Positions 9,330-20,500 of a stretch of DNA of 64,000 nucleotides are shown here, in pieces (the first letter of the stretch is position 1; each line of letters opens with the position of its first letter). The translations under genes and the position numbers were made by a program. The notes under the pieces are model-generated. The model did no database searches, was not told where the DNA came from, and saw only the letters and a list, made by a program, of their open reading frames with translations. Source of the DNA: Leptodactylus fallax (lineage: Eukaryota > Chordata > Amphibia > Anura > Leptodactylidae); NCBI GenBank assembly GCA_947044405.1, contig CAMRHE010000197.1:3596001-3660000 (forward strand). Direction: 5' to 3'.

Positions 9330-11255
9330 GGGTGGTATAGGAGTTCCTGGGGTGCCACTGGCATCGAGGGAGACAGGGTCTTTTGGGTGCTGCTCTCATC
9401 TGAAGGAGAGCAGGGGTCCTTGTTGTGCTGCTGGCATCTAAGGGGTGGGGGGTCCTTCTGGAATGTAAAGGAGAGCAGGGGTCCTTGGGGTGCTGTTGGC
9501 ATCTAAGGGGGGGGGGGGGGATGCTGCTGGCATGGATGGGGGGCAGGGGTCCCCGGTGTGCTGCTGGCAACTAAAGGGGGTGGAGACATGGGTCTCTGGG
9601 GTGCCATTGGCATCTAAATATGGGAGCATGCGTCCTTGTTGTACTTCTGGCATCTAAAGGTGGGGAGGGGCAGGGGTCCTTTGGGGTGCTGCTGGCATTT
9701 AAAGGAGGGCAGGGGTACTTGGGGTGCTGCTTGCATGTAATGGGGCAGGGTCTTGTGGGCTTCAAATCCCTGGTGGGTTGCTGCATGTGTCTGTGTGGGA
9801 TCCCTGGGGTATTGACTTTGTGTGTGCGGTTCCTGGGGTATTGCTTGTGTGTAAGAGGGGGTTCTGGAGGTGGTCTCAGGGTGCTGCCACCTGTGAGCAT
9901 GTTTGGGGGTCCCTGGGGAGCTAACTTTGTGTGTGAGGGGGTGCTGGTGGAGGGTCCGAGGGGTGCTGCCGTGTGGTGTGCAGGTCCCATCTTCATGTAA
10001 GTGGGGAGTTCCTGTGGTGCTGCCTCTGCGTGTGTGGGGGGGGGTTGCTGATGGTGGTCCCTGGGGTGCTTCTACCTGTGTACGTGTGGGGGTGCCGCCT
10101 GTGTGTTGGAGGGGTCTGGCCCCTGGGGTGTTGCCGCCTATGTGTTGGGGGGGCTCCAGTCCCTGGGGTGTTGCCGCCTGTGTGCTGGGAGACGTCTGGT
10201 CCCTAGGGGAGGCTGCCGCCTGTGTGCTGGGAGACGTCTGGTCCCTGGGGGGGGGCTGCCGCCTGTGTGCTGGGAGACGTCTGGTCCCTGGGGGGGGCTG
10301 CCGCCTGTGTGCTGGGAGACGCCTAGTCCCTGAGGGGGGCTGCCGCCTGTGTGCTGGGAGACGTCTGGTCCTTGGGGGGCTGCCGCCTGTGTGCTGGGAA
10401 ACGTCTGGTCCCTGGGGGGCTGCCGCCTGTGTGCTGGGAGACGTCTGGTCCCTGGGGGGCTGCCGGCTGTGTGCTGGGAGACGTCTGGTCCCTGGGGGGC
10501 TGCCGCCTGTGTGCTGGGAGACGTCTGGTCCCTGGGGGGCTGCCGCCTGTGTGCTGGGAGACGTCTGGTCCCTGGAGGGCTGCCGCCTGTGTGCTGAGGG
10601 GGTCTGGGTGCCTGTGTGCTAGGGTCTCCAGTACCTGGGGGGCTGCCGCCTGTATGCTGAGGGGGTCCGGTCTCTGGGGGGCTGCCGCCTGTATGCTGGG
10701 GTCTCCAGTACCTGGGGGCTGCTGCCTGTGTGCTGTTGTGATCTGGACCCTGGGGGGCTGCTGCTTGTATGCTGAGGGGGTCTGGGACCTGTGTGCTAGG
10801 GTCTCCAGTACATGGGGGGCTGCCGCCTGTGGGCTGAGGGGGTCCGGTCTCCGGGGGGCTTCTGCCTGTGGGCTGAGGGGGTCCGGTCCCCGGGGGGCTG
10901 CTGCCTGTGGGCTGAGGGAGGGGGCGCGCTCTGGTCCTTGGGGTCTGCCACCTGAATGCTATGGTCTCCGGTACCTGGGGATCTGCTGCCTGTGTGCTGT
11001 TGTGATCCAGACCCTGGGAGGCTGCCGCCTGTGTGCTAGGGGGTCCAGTCCTGGGGGCTTGTCGTCTGTGTGTGTGTGGTTCTGGTCCCTAGGGGCTGCC
11101 ATCTGTGCTTTGGGAAGGGGAGTCCCTGAGAGGCTGCTGCCTGTGTGGTGTGCTGTCTTCACGTAAGTGGGGGGTCTCTGGGGGTGCTGCCTGTGTGTGA
11201 GGATAGGCTGTGGGGGTCCCTGGGCGGGCTGCTGTCTGTGTGCATGTGGGGGATG
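9330..11255 (+). repeat. Long G-rich minisatellite block
   Basis: Words such as TCCCTGGGGTGCTGC and CCTGTGTGCTGGGGG recur irregularly for 1.9 kb on a strongly G-rich plus strand. Long frames are open on both strands here, up to 271 codons, but they encode only cysteine/glycine or proline-rich repeats. I read this as non-coding. The block is interrupted at 11256 by a hAT-like element and resumes at 12078. Confidence 0.8.
10172..10594 (+). repeat. 40-bp minisatellite core (10 units)
   Basis: ACGTCTGGTC starts at 10192, 10234, 10277, 10361, 10401, 10441, 10481, 10521 and 10561, with a diverged version at 10319. The last five intervals are exactly 40 bp and the earlier ones 42-43 bp, differing in G-run length. 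This is the homogenised core of the G-rich block. Confidence 0.93.
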
Positions 11256-11344
11256 CAGTGGCATAACTAGGAATGACTGGGCCCCAAGGCGAACATTTGA
11301 CATGGGGGTCCCCCCTGAATCACCACCCCCCCGCACAAACTGCA

Positions 11345-11500
11345 TTCCTGCGCACACTATTATGCCCCATAGAGGCCCCTGCACCCAGTATAATGCCCCA
11401 TAGCGGCCTCTGCACCCAGTATAATGCCCCATAGCGGCCCCTGCACCCAGTATAATGCCCCATAGCAGCCCCTGCACCCAGTATAATGCCCCACTGTGGA
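11345..11500 (-). repeat. 30-bp minisatellite, locus 3 (inverted, about 5 units)
   Basis: On the minus strand the units read GGGGCATAATACTGGGTGCA then GGGGCCGCTAT, the same family as 7022-7625. The plus-strand repeat word is CACCCAGTATAATGCCCCAT. Confidence 0.88.
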
Positions 11501-11516
11501 CCTCCCATGAAAAAGT

Positions 11517-11554
11517 ATTATACTCTGGGGTCTTTTCAGACCCCAGAGTATAAT
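11517..11554. repeat. Family hairpin, copy 4 (perfect 17-bp arms)
   Basis: ATTATACTCTGGGGTCT pairs perfectly with 11538-11554 over loop TTTC. It opens an inverted pair with copy 5: text to its right (GATCGGAGCCCAGGTGAGG) is mirrored to the left of copy 5. Confidence 0.92.
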
Positions 11555-11818
11555 GATCGGAGCCCAGGTGAGGATACAAACAAAAAAAAAAAAAAAAAAA
11601 ACAATGTCACTTACCTCTTTCTGGCTCCAGCGCACTCCCCGCTACTTCGGCCATTTTCAATGTTGGACCAGATCTCGCGTGAGTCGGGCCGGCATCGCGA
11701 GGCACAATAACGCAGGACCGGCCCACGTAACGTCACCAAACAGGCCCAAGCCTTCGGAGCGTAGGAGACGTAAGTAATGTTGTTTTTATGTTCCCTCACC
11801 TCCCCTGGCCCTCCGATC

Positions 11819-11856
11819 ATTATACTCTGGGGTCATTTCAGACCCCAGAGTATAAT
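11819..11856. repeat. Family hairpin, copy 5 (16-bp arms)
   Basis: ATTATACTCTGGGGTC (11819-11834) pairs with 11841-11856 over a 6-base loop. With copy 4 it bounds a roughly 340-bp foldback unit. Confidence 0.9.
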
Positions 11857-11953
11857 GATAGCAGTGTTTGTGGGTTTTGGCCCGCGGCCTCACTTACTGC
11901 TCCTGCTCACAGTCACCTCCACTTCCGCAGAAGCAGAGCAGGGATTGGTAAGT

Positions 11954-12003
11954 AAATAGGGCCCGTTACCTTCTGGGGTTACTTCAGAAGGTAACAGCCT
12001 ATT
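11954..12003. repeat. Diverged GTTACC hairpin
   Basis: AATAGGGCCCGTTACCTTCTG-like text is inverted after a short loop, with a few mismatches. It corresponds to the perfect hairpin at 6518-6566, which ties this element to the hAT-like family of copies A and B. Confidence 0.65.
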
Positions 12004-12077
12004 AAAAGAAAAAAAAAAATACCCTCCTGGTCCCTGTGGCAGCTGCTACCGCTGGTACCCCGGTAGTTACACCCCTG

Positions 12078-12290
12078 CATCTGTGTGTTGTCGGGGGAGG
12101 GGGTCAGGTTCTTGGGGGGGTTGCCATTTGTGTGTTGGTGGAGGGGGTCCCGGGGGAGTGTCGCATTTCGAGTATGTGTGGAGTCCCTGCATGTGTGGAG
12201 TCTCTGCATGTGTGGAGGAGGTGGTTGTGGGGGTCCTGGGGGGGAGGGGGCTGCTTGTGTGTAGGCAGGGTTGTGGGGCTGTGTAAATCA
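12078..12290 (+). repeat. G-rich minisatellite, continuation
   Basis: CATCTGTGTGTTG, GGGGGTCCCGGGGG and related words continue the block left at 11255, now more degenerate. Confidence 0.65.
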
Positions 12291-12953
12291 GGTGGTTCTG
12301 GTTACATAGCGCAGAGACGCTGGCGTTATAACATACAGTAGTGCCCTCCTGTGCCACTATGTTAAATGTATTCCCACTCCTCCTACATTATAAATAGAAT
12401 GGCCCCCACAGCCTAATGCATCACCCTTACATGTCCAGGGTGTGAGCTGTATGCATAAACACTTTCCAACCCTGCAATGATTGCTGGCACCAAACTGACA
12501 CTCATTGCTGTATAAAGAGGTTACCCACTCCTGTTCAGAGCAGGAGGAGTCCCTGCATTAGAAGGGCCGAATCCGAGACATAACTTGTCTGTGTTTCTTG
12601 ACCAAGTGTAAACCCTTGACCGTGACTAACCCCTGCACCTAGGTTTAGTTGTGGTCAAGTTATGACTGCAATTAACCCTTTCTAGTGCATGAGTTAGGAA
12701 CTCTAACAAATGTTAACGTCACTATACTCTTTCTGTATAGCAGGTGCAGCCCTAAGGTACATTAGGGCTGCTATACTTTATTTGCATAGCAGGCTGTCTG
12801 TGTTCTGCCTGCGTATTCATTAATATAACTTGACCCCCAATGTATTCACCAAGGACTCCCCAGACCTTCTGCAATCAGTGATTCCATCTAAGTGATTGAA
12901 TTGCTGATTACCCAAGAAGGGGTTAATCTCAAGCTTGACATGACTGTGGTTCA
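12291..12953. other. Spacer, no recognised feature
   Basis: About 660 bases with no long open frame, tandem repeat or paired ends that I could support. Confidence 0.45.
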
Positions 12954-13225
12954 GGCTAAGGGCCTACGTAGTGTCCCGCAGCAAAAAAGCGCTGCGAGAA
13001 TAGCTGCATATTTCCTATGTGGACTTTCTGCTTCAATTATACACATACGGAAGCTTCCGGCATTTCTGTAGGTAGAATTGACATGCTGCGATTTCCAAAA
13101 CCACGACGGTATGTCCGCTGTGTATATTTTAGTGCAAAGTGGGGACGGGATTCGCGTTTTTTTTGCCACGTTTCTGCCGCTGGCAAACCGTGGCATATAG
13201 GCCACGTGGGGCGCCTCCCCTTAAG
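12954..13225. mobile_element. Candidate MITE with GGGCCTACGTAG / GCCCCACGTGG ends
   Basis: The ends are loosely inverted (GGCCTACGTAG near 12961; GCCCCACGTGG on the opposite strand near 13212) and the left part holds a CGCAGC/GCTGCG foldback around an A-tract. It resembles, from memory, a common frog MITE with GGCCCCACGT ends. The terminal match is weak. Confidence 0.35.
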
Positions 13226-13470
13226 GATTTATCTGCTTTCTCAGGATAGGCCAGGCCCAACACCTGATACCCCTCCAGATCTCTGGTACAGAGACTTTAA
13301 TGGGGCAGCGCTGCGGTACCTACACTTGCCTTTACAGTTTGTACAACACCGGAGATCTGTAGGGTACCCCTGCATTCATTGCCTATCCTGAGTTACTATC
13401 CTTTCAGTAGGAGTCCTCACATTCTGGTGCTCAAATAACAAAAAAGGGGGGTTTACTAGACTTCATTTGA

Positions 13471-13692
13471 GGCTAAGTTCACATTGGCCGCAGAAATCGC
13501 CAGAGAGAAAAGTCCTGCACAGAGGACTTTTCTCTCTGCCCATTTCAGTATGGAAATGACTGATCCCATTATAGTCAGTGGGCTCTGCTAGTGTCCATGG
13601 GTAGCTGCTGTTTTAGCAGTCTGGCTCTCCATCATTCGGGTTCCCCAATGAACCTAAACAACGTAGAACCAGCCGCAGATGTGATCCTAGCC
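13471..13692. mobile_element. 222-bp MITE with GGCTAAGTTCACAT ends
   Basis: The left end reads GGCTAAGTTCACATTGGCCG and the right end, on the opposite strand, GGCTAGGATCACATCTGCGG; about 15 of 20 positions match. A strong internal hairpin is present. No clear target duplication was seen, so the superfamily is left open. Confidence 0.55.
13501..13538. repeat. Perfect 16-bp-arm hairpin
   Basis: CAGAGAGAAAAGTCCT pairs perfectly with 13523-13538 across loop GCACAG. It sits inside the 222-bp MITE. Confidence 0.92.
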
Positions 13693-13990
13693 TTACTCTA
13701 ATAACCCCATCACATGACACGCCATTTGCTGGTTTATTCAATGAGAGCAGGTAATACTAGACCTGGACAGGTAAGTAGGATCATTGGGTGGGGGGAAGAA
13801 TTTTATTTGGCTTTGATAGATTACGTTGATAACCAGTAGAGGTGGGTTTTTAAAAATAAATAAATAAAATGGTTAATGAGGGTTGCGCGGGGGGTTTTAT
13901 TTCAATCAAATATATTTTTTAAAATATCGATGTTGTTTGTTTTATTAATATCACTGGATGGGGAGCTTAGTGTTAGATATAGACCCTATG
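13693..13990. other. Last unique-looking spacer before the satellite
   Basis: A/T-rich, non-coding, no recognised repeat. It marks the left junction with the satellite array. Confidence 0.5.
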
Positions 13991-14023
13991 CTGACCAACC
14001 TGTACAGAATACACTGAAACGAT

Positions 14024-14062
14024 GAACCTACCTGCAGCAACTACAGAATACACCGAGACTAT
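14024..14062 (+). repeat. 39-bp short unit at the left edge
   Basis: GAACCTACCTGCAGCAACTA continues directly into CAGAATACACCGAGACTAT, skipping the 71-bp hairpin module. Unlike the internal short units, which read GCAGGAACT, this one reads GCAGCAACT, so it is either an older form or an independent deletion. Confidence 0.85.
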
Positions 14063-14290
14063 TAACCTACCTGCAGCAACTCCATTCTAGTCAATTCTGT
14101 AGTGAGACAGCTAGAATGGAGTTGCTGTAAGGAGGACCTACCCATAGTAACTACAGAATACACTGACACCATGAACCACCGTAGCAACCCATTCTAGTCA
14201 GGGCAGTAGTGAGACAGCTAGAATAGAGTTGCTGTAAGGAGGACCTACCTATAGTAACTATAGAATATAATGAGACTATGAACCTACCTG

Positions 14291-14344
14291 CAGCAACTCC
14301 ATTCTAGTCAATTCTGTAGTGAGACAGCTAGAATGGAGTTGCTG
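14291..14344. repeat. Representative monomer hairpin (17-bp perfect arms)
   Basis: CAGCAACTCCATTCTAG (14291-14307) pairs perfectly with 14328-14344 across a 20-base loop. Within the loop CTGT and ACAG can add four more pairs. The same structure, with 15-17 bp arms, recurs in most monomers. The left arm is nearly invariant; the right arm carries most of the type-defining changes. Confidence 0.9.
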
Positions 14345-14549
14345 TAAGGAGGACCTACCTATAGTAACTACAGAATACACCGAGACTATGAACCTACCTG
14401 CTGCAACTCCATTCTAGTCAATTCTGTAGTGAGACAGCTAGAATGGAGTTGCTGTAAGGAGGACCTACCTATAGTAACTACAGAATACAACGAGACCATG
14501 AACCTACCTGCAGCAACTCCATTCTAGTTAGTTCTGTAGTGAGACAGCT

Positions 14550-17500
14550 AGCATGGAGTTGTATGGAGGACCTACCTATAGTAACTGCAGAATACACCGA
14601 GACTATGAACCTACCTGCAGGAACTACAGAATACACCGAGACTATGAACCTACCTGCAGCAACTCCATTCTAGTCAGTTCTGTAGTGAGACAGCTAGAAT
14701 GGAGTTGCTGTAAGAGGGACCTACCTATAGTAACTACAGAATACACCGAGACTATGAACCTACCTGCAGCAACTCCATTCTAGTCAATTCTGTTGTGAGA
14801 CAGCTAGAATGGAGTTATTGTATGGAGGACCTACCTATAGCAACTACAGAATACACTGACACCATGAACCTACCTGCAGCAACTCCATTCTAGTCAATTC
14901 TGTTGTGAGAGCTTGAATGGAGTTGCTATATGGAGGACCTACCTACAACAACTACAGAATACACCGAGACTATGAACCTACCTGCAGCAACTCCATTCTA
15001 CTCAATTCTGTAGTGAGACAGCTAGAATGGAGTTGCTGTAAGGAGAACCTACCTACAGCAACTACATAATACACCGAGACTATGAACCTACCTGCAGCAA
15101 CTCCATTCTAGTCAGTTCTGTAGTGAGACAGCTAGAAAGGAGTTTTTGTATGGAGGACCTTCCTATAGTAACTACAGAATACACCGAGACTATAAACCTA
15201 CCTGCAGCAACTCCATTCTAGTCAGGGCAGTAGTGAGACAGCTAGAATGGAGTTGCTGTAAGGAGGACCTACCTATAGCAACTACAGAATACACCGAGAC
15301 TATGAACCTACCTGCAGCAACTCCATTCTAGTCAATTCTGTAGTGAGACAGCTAGAATGGAGTTGCTATAAGGAGGACCTACCTATAGCAACTATAGAAT
15401 ATAATGAGAATATGAACCTACCTGCAGCAACTCCATTCTAGTCAATTCTGTTGTGAGACAGCTTGAATGGAGTTGCTATATGGAGGACCTACCTACAACA
15501 ACTACAGAATACACCGAGACTATGAACCTACCTGCAGCAACTCCATTCTAGTCAATTCTGTAGTGAGACAGCTAGAATGGAGTTTTTGTATGGAGGGCCT
15601 TCCTATAGTAACTACAGAATACACCGAGACTATAAACCTACCTGCAGCAACTCCATTCTAGTCAGGGCAGTAGTGAGACAGCTAGAATGGAGTTGCTGTA
15701 AGGAGGACCTACCTATAGCAACTACAGAATACACCGAGACTATGAACCTACCTGCAGCAACTCCATTCTAGTTAGTTCTGTAGTGAGACAGCTAGAATGG
15801 AGTTGCTATAAGGAGGACCTACCTATAGTAACTACAGAATACACCGAGACTATGAACCTACCTGCAGCAACTCCATTCTAGTTAGTTCTGTAGTGAGACA
15901 GCTAGAATGGAGTTGCTGTAAGGAGGACCTACCTATAGTAACTACAGAATACACCGAGACTATGAACCTACCTGCAGCAACTCCATTCTAGTCAATTCTG
16001 TTGTGAGACAGCTAGAATGGAGTTATTGTATGGAGGACCTACCTATAGCAACTACAGAATACACTGACACCATGAACCTACCTGTAGCAACTCCATTCTA
16101 GTCAGGGCAGTAGTGAGACAGCTAGAATGGAGTTGCAGTAAGGAGGACCTACCTATAGTAACTACAGAATACACTGACACCATGAACCTACCTGTAGCAA
16201 CTCCATTCTAGTCAGTTCTGTAGTGAGACAGTTAGAATAGAGTTACTGTAAGGAGGACCTACCTATAGTAACTATAGAATATAATGAGACTATGAACCTA
16301 CCTGCAGCAACTCCATTCTAGTCAATTCTGTAGTGAGACAGCTAGAATGGAGTTGCTGTAAGGAGGACCTACCTATAGTAACTACAGAATACAACGAGAC
16401 CATGAACCTACCTGCAGCAACTCCATTCTAGTCAGTTCTGTAGTGAGACAGCTAGCATGGAGTTGTATGGAGGACCTACCTATAGTAACTGCAGAATACA
16501 CCGAGACTATGAACCTACCTGCAGGAACTACAGAATACACCGAGACTATGAACCTACCTGCAGCAACTCCATTCTAGTCAGGGCAGTAGTGAGACAGCTA
16601 GAATGGAGTTGCTGTAAGGAGGACCTACCTATAGCAACTACAGAATACACCGAGACTATGAACCTACCTGCAGCAACTCCATTCTAGTTAGTTCTGTAGT
16701 GAGACAGCTAGAATGGAGTTGCTATAAGGAGGACCTACCTATAGTAACTACAGAATACACCGAGACTATGAACCTACCTGCAGCAACTCCATTCTAGTTA
16801 GTTCTGTAGTGAGACAGCTAGAATGGAGTTGCTGTAAGGAGGACCTACCTATAGTAACTACAGAATACACTGACACCATGAACCTACCTGTAGCAACTCC
16901 ATTCTAGTCAGTTCTGTAGTGAGACAGTTAGAATAGAGTTACTGTAAGGAGGACCTACCTATAGTAACTATAGAATATAATGAGACTATGAACCTACCTG
17001 CAGCAACTCCATTCTAGTCAATTCTGTAGTGAGACAGCTAGAATGGAGTTGCTGTAAGGAGGACCTACCTATAGTAACTACAGAATACAACGAGACCATG
17101 AACCTACCTGCAGCAACTCCATTCTAGTCAGTTCTGTAGTGAGACAGCTAGCATGGAGTTGTATGGAGGACCTACCTATAGTAACTGCAGAATACACCGA
17201 GACTATGAACCTACCTGCAGGAACTACAGAATACACCGAGACTATGAACCTACCTGCAGCAACTCCATTCTAGTCAGGGCAGTAGTGAGACAGCTAGAAT
17301 GGAGTTGCTGTAAGGAGGACCTACCTATAGCAACTACAGAATACACCGAGACTATGAACCTACCTGCAGCAACTCCATTCTAGTTAGTTCTGTAGTGAGA
17401 CAGCTAGAATGGAGTTGCTATAAGGAGGACCTACCTATAGTAACTACAGAATACACCGAGACTATGAACCTACCTGCAGCAACTCCATTCTAGTTAGTTC

Positions 17501-20500
17501 TGTAGTGAGACAGCTAGAATGGAGTTGCTGTAAGGAGGACCTACCTATAGTAACTACAGAATACACCGAGACTATGAACCTACCTGCAGCAACTCCATTC
17601 TAGTTAGTTCTGTAGTGAGACAGCTAGAATGGAGTTGCTGTAAGGAGGACCTACCTATAGTAACTACAGAATACACCGAGACTATGAACCTACCTGCAGC
17701 AACTCCATTCTAGTTAGTTCTGTAGTGAGACAGCTAGAATGGAGTTGCTGTAAGGAGGACCTACCTATAGTAACTACAGAATACACCGAGACTATGAACC
17801 TACCTGCAGCAACTCCATTCTAGTCAATTCTGTTGTGAGACAGCTAGAATGGAGTTGTTGTATGGAGGACCTACCTATAGCAACTACAGAATACACTGAC
17901 ACCATGAACCTACCTGTAGCAACTCCATTCTAGTCAGGGCAGTAGTGAGACAGCTAGAATGGAGTTGCAGTAAGGAGGACCTACCTATAGTAACTACAGA
18001 ATACACTGACACCATGAACCTACCTGTAGCAACTCCATTCTAGTCAGTTCTGTAGTGAGACAGTTAGAATAGAGTTACTGTAAGGAGGACCTACCTATAG
18101 TAACTATAGAATATAATGAGACTATGAACCTACCTGCAGCAACTCCATTCTAGTCAATTCTGTAGTGAGACAGCTAGAATGGAGTTGCTGTAAGGAGGAC
18201 CTACCTATAGTAACTACAGAATACAACGAGACCATGAACCTACCTGCAGCAACTCCATTCTAGTCAGTTCTGTAGTGAGACAGCTAGCATGGAGTTGTAT
18301 GGAGGACCTACCTATAGTAACTGCAGAATACACCGAGACTATGAACCTACCTGCAGGAACTACAGAATACACCGAGACTATGAACCTACCTGCAGCAACT
18401 CCATTCTAGTCAGGGCAGTAGTGAGACAGCTAGAATGGAGTTGCTGTAAGGAGGACCTACCTATAGCAACTACAGAATACACCGAGACTATGAACCTACC
18501 TGCAGCAACTCCATTCTAGTTAGTTCTGTAGTGAGACAGCTAGAATGGAGTTGCTATAAGGAGGACCTACCTATAGTAACTACAGAATACACCGAGACTA
18601 TGAACCTACCTGCAGCAACTCCATTCTAGTTAGTTCTGTAGTGAGACAGCTAGAATGGAGTTGCTGTAAGGAGGACCTACCTATAGTAACTACAGAATAC
18701 ACCGAGACTATGAACCTACCTGCAGCAACTCCATTCTAGTTAGTTCTGTAGTGAGACAGCTAGAATGGAGTTGCTGTAAGGAGGACCTACCTATAGTAAC
18801 TACAGAATACACCAAGACTATGAACCTACCTGCAGCAACTCCATTCTAGTTAGTTCTGTAGTGAGACAGCTAGAATGGAGTTGCTGTAAGGAGGACCTAC
18901 CTATAGTAACTACAGAATACACCGAGACTATGAACCTACCTGCAGCAACTCCATTCTAGTCAATTCTGTTGTGAGACAGCTAGAATGGAGTTATTGTATG
19001 GAGGACCTACCTATAGCAACTACAGAATACACTGACACCATGAACCTACCTGTAGCAACTCCATTCTAGTCAGGTCAGTAGTGAGACAGCTAGAATGGAG
19101 TTGCAGTAAGGAGGACCTACCTATAGTAACTACAGAATACACTGACACCATGAACCTACCTGTAGCAACTCCATTCTAGTCAGTTCTGTAGTGAGACAGC
19201 TAGAATAGAGTTGCTGTAAGGAGGACCTACCTATAGTAACTATAGAATATAATGAGAATCTGAACCTACCTGCAGCAACTCCATTCTAGTCCATTCTGTT
19301 GTGAGACAGCTTGAATGGAGTTGCTATATGGAGGACCTACCTACAACAACTACAGAATACACCGAGACTATGAACCTACCTGCAGCAACTCCATTCTAGT
19401 CAATTCTGTAGTGAGACAGCTAGAATGGAGTTGCTGTAAGGAGGACCTACCTATAGCAACTATAGAATATAATGAGACTATGAACCTACCTGCAGCAACT
19501 CCATTCTAGTCAGTTCTGTAGTGAGACAGCTAGAAAGGAGTTTTTGTATGGAGGACCTTCCTATAGCAACTACAGAATACACCGAGACTATAAACCTACC
19601 TGCAGCAACTCCATTCTAGTCAGGGCAGTAGTGAGACAGCTAGAATGGAGTTGCTGTAAGGAGGACCTACCTATAGCAACTACAGAATACACCGAGACTA
19701 TGAACCTACCTGCAGCAACTCCATTCTAGTTAGTTCTGTAGTGAGACAGCTAGAATGGAGTTGCTATAAGGAGGACCTACCTATAGTAACTACAGAATAC
19801 ACCGAGACTATGAACCTACCTGCAGCAACTCCATTCTAGTTAGTTCTGTAGTGAGACAGCTAGAATGGAGTTGCTGTAAGGAGGACCTACCTATAGTAAC
19901 TACAGAATACACCGAGACTATGAACCTACCTGCAGCAACTCCATTCTAGTTAGTTCTGTAGTGAGACAGCTAGAATGGAGTTGCTGTAAGGAGGACCTAC
20001 CTATAGTAACTACAGAATACACCGAGACTATGAACCTACCTGCAGCAACTCCATTCTAGTCAATTCTGTTGTGAGACAGCTAGAATGGAGTTATTGTATG
20101 GAGGACCTACCTATAGCAACTACAGAATACACTGACACCATGAACCTACCTGTAGCAACTCCATTCTAGTCAGGGCAGTAGTGAGACAGCTAGAATGGAG
20201 TTGCAGTAAGGAGGACCTACCTATAGTAACTACAGAATACACTGACACCATGAACCTACCTGTAGCAACTCCATTCTAGTCAGTTCTGTAGTGAGACAGC
20301 TAGAATAGAGTTGCTGTAAGGAGGACCTACCTATAGTAACTATAGAATATAATGAGAATATGAACCTACCTGCAGCAACTCCATTCTAGTCAGTTCTGTA
20401 GTGAGACAGCTAGCATGGAGTTGTATGGAGGACCTACCTATAGTAACTGCAGAATACACCGAGACTATGAACCTACCTGCAGGAACTACAGAATACACCG

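Larger units (their letters stand above)
11256..12077. mobile_element. hAT-like non-autonomous element with CAGTGGCATAACTA / CAGGGGTGTAACTA ends
   Basis: The left end reads CAGTGGCATAACTAGG; the right end on the opposite strand reads CAGGGGTGTAACTACC. G-rich minisatellite text lies on both sides, so the element inserted into that block. The flanking octamers do not match clearly, so the target duplication has decayed or been lost. Inside are an inverted copy of the 30-bp minisatellite, two family hairpins about 265 bp apart and a diverged GTTACC hairpin. No transposase. Confidence 0.6.

Noticed and set aside
9903..11166. Long cysteine/glycine-rich frames of 239 and 271 codons
   Set aside because: They overlap each other in different frames over the 40-bp G-rich minisatellite, and opposite-strand frames are equally open. 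The predicted protein is only the repeat.
11256..12077. Matching 8-bp target duplication for this hAT-like element
   Set aside because: GGGGGATG and CATCTGTG do not match; the surrounding minisatellite makes any shorter match meaningless.
13017..13391. Open frame of 124 codons
   Set aside because: It runs out of the candidate MITE into unassigned sequence, and no domain is recognisable.
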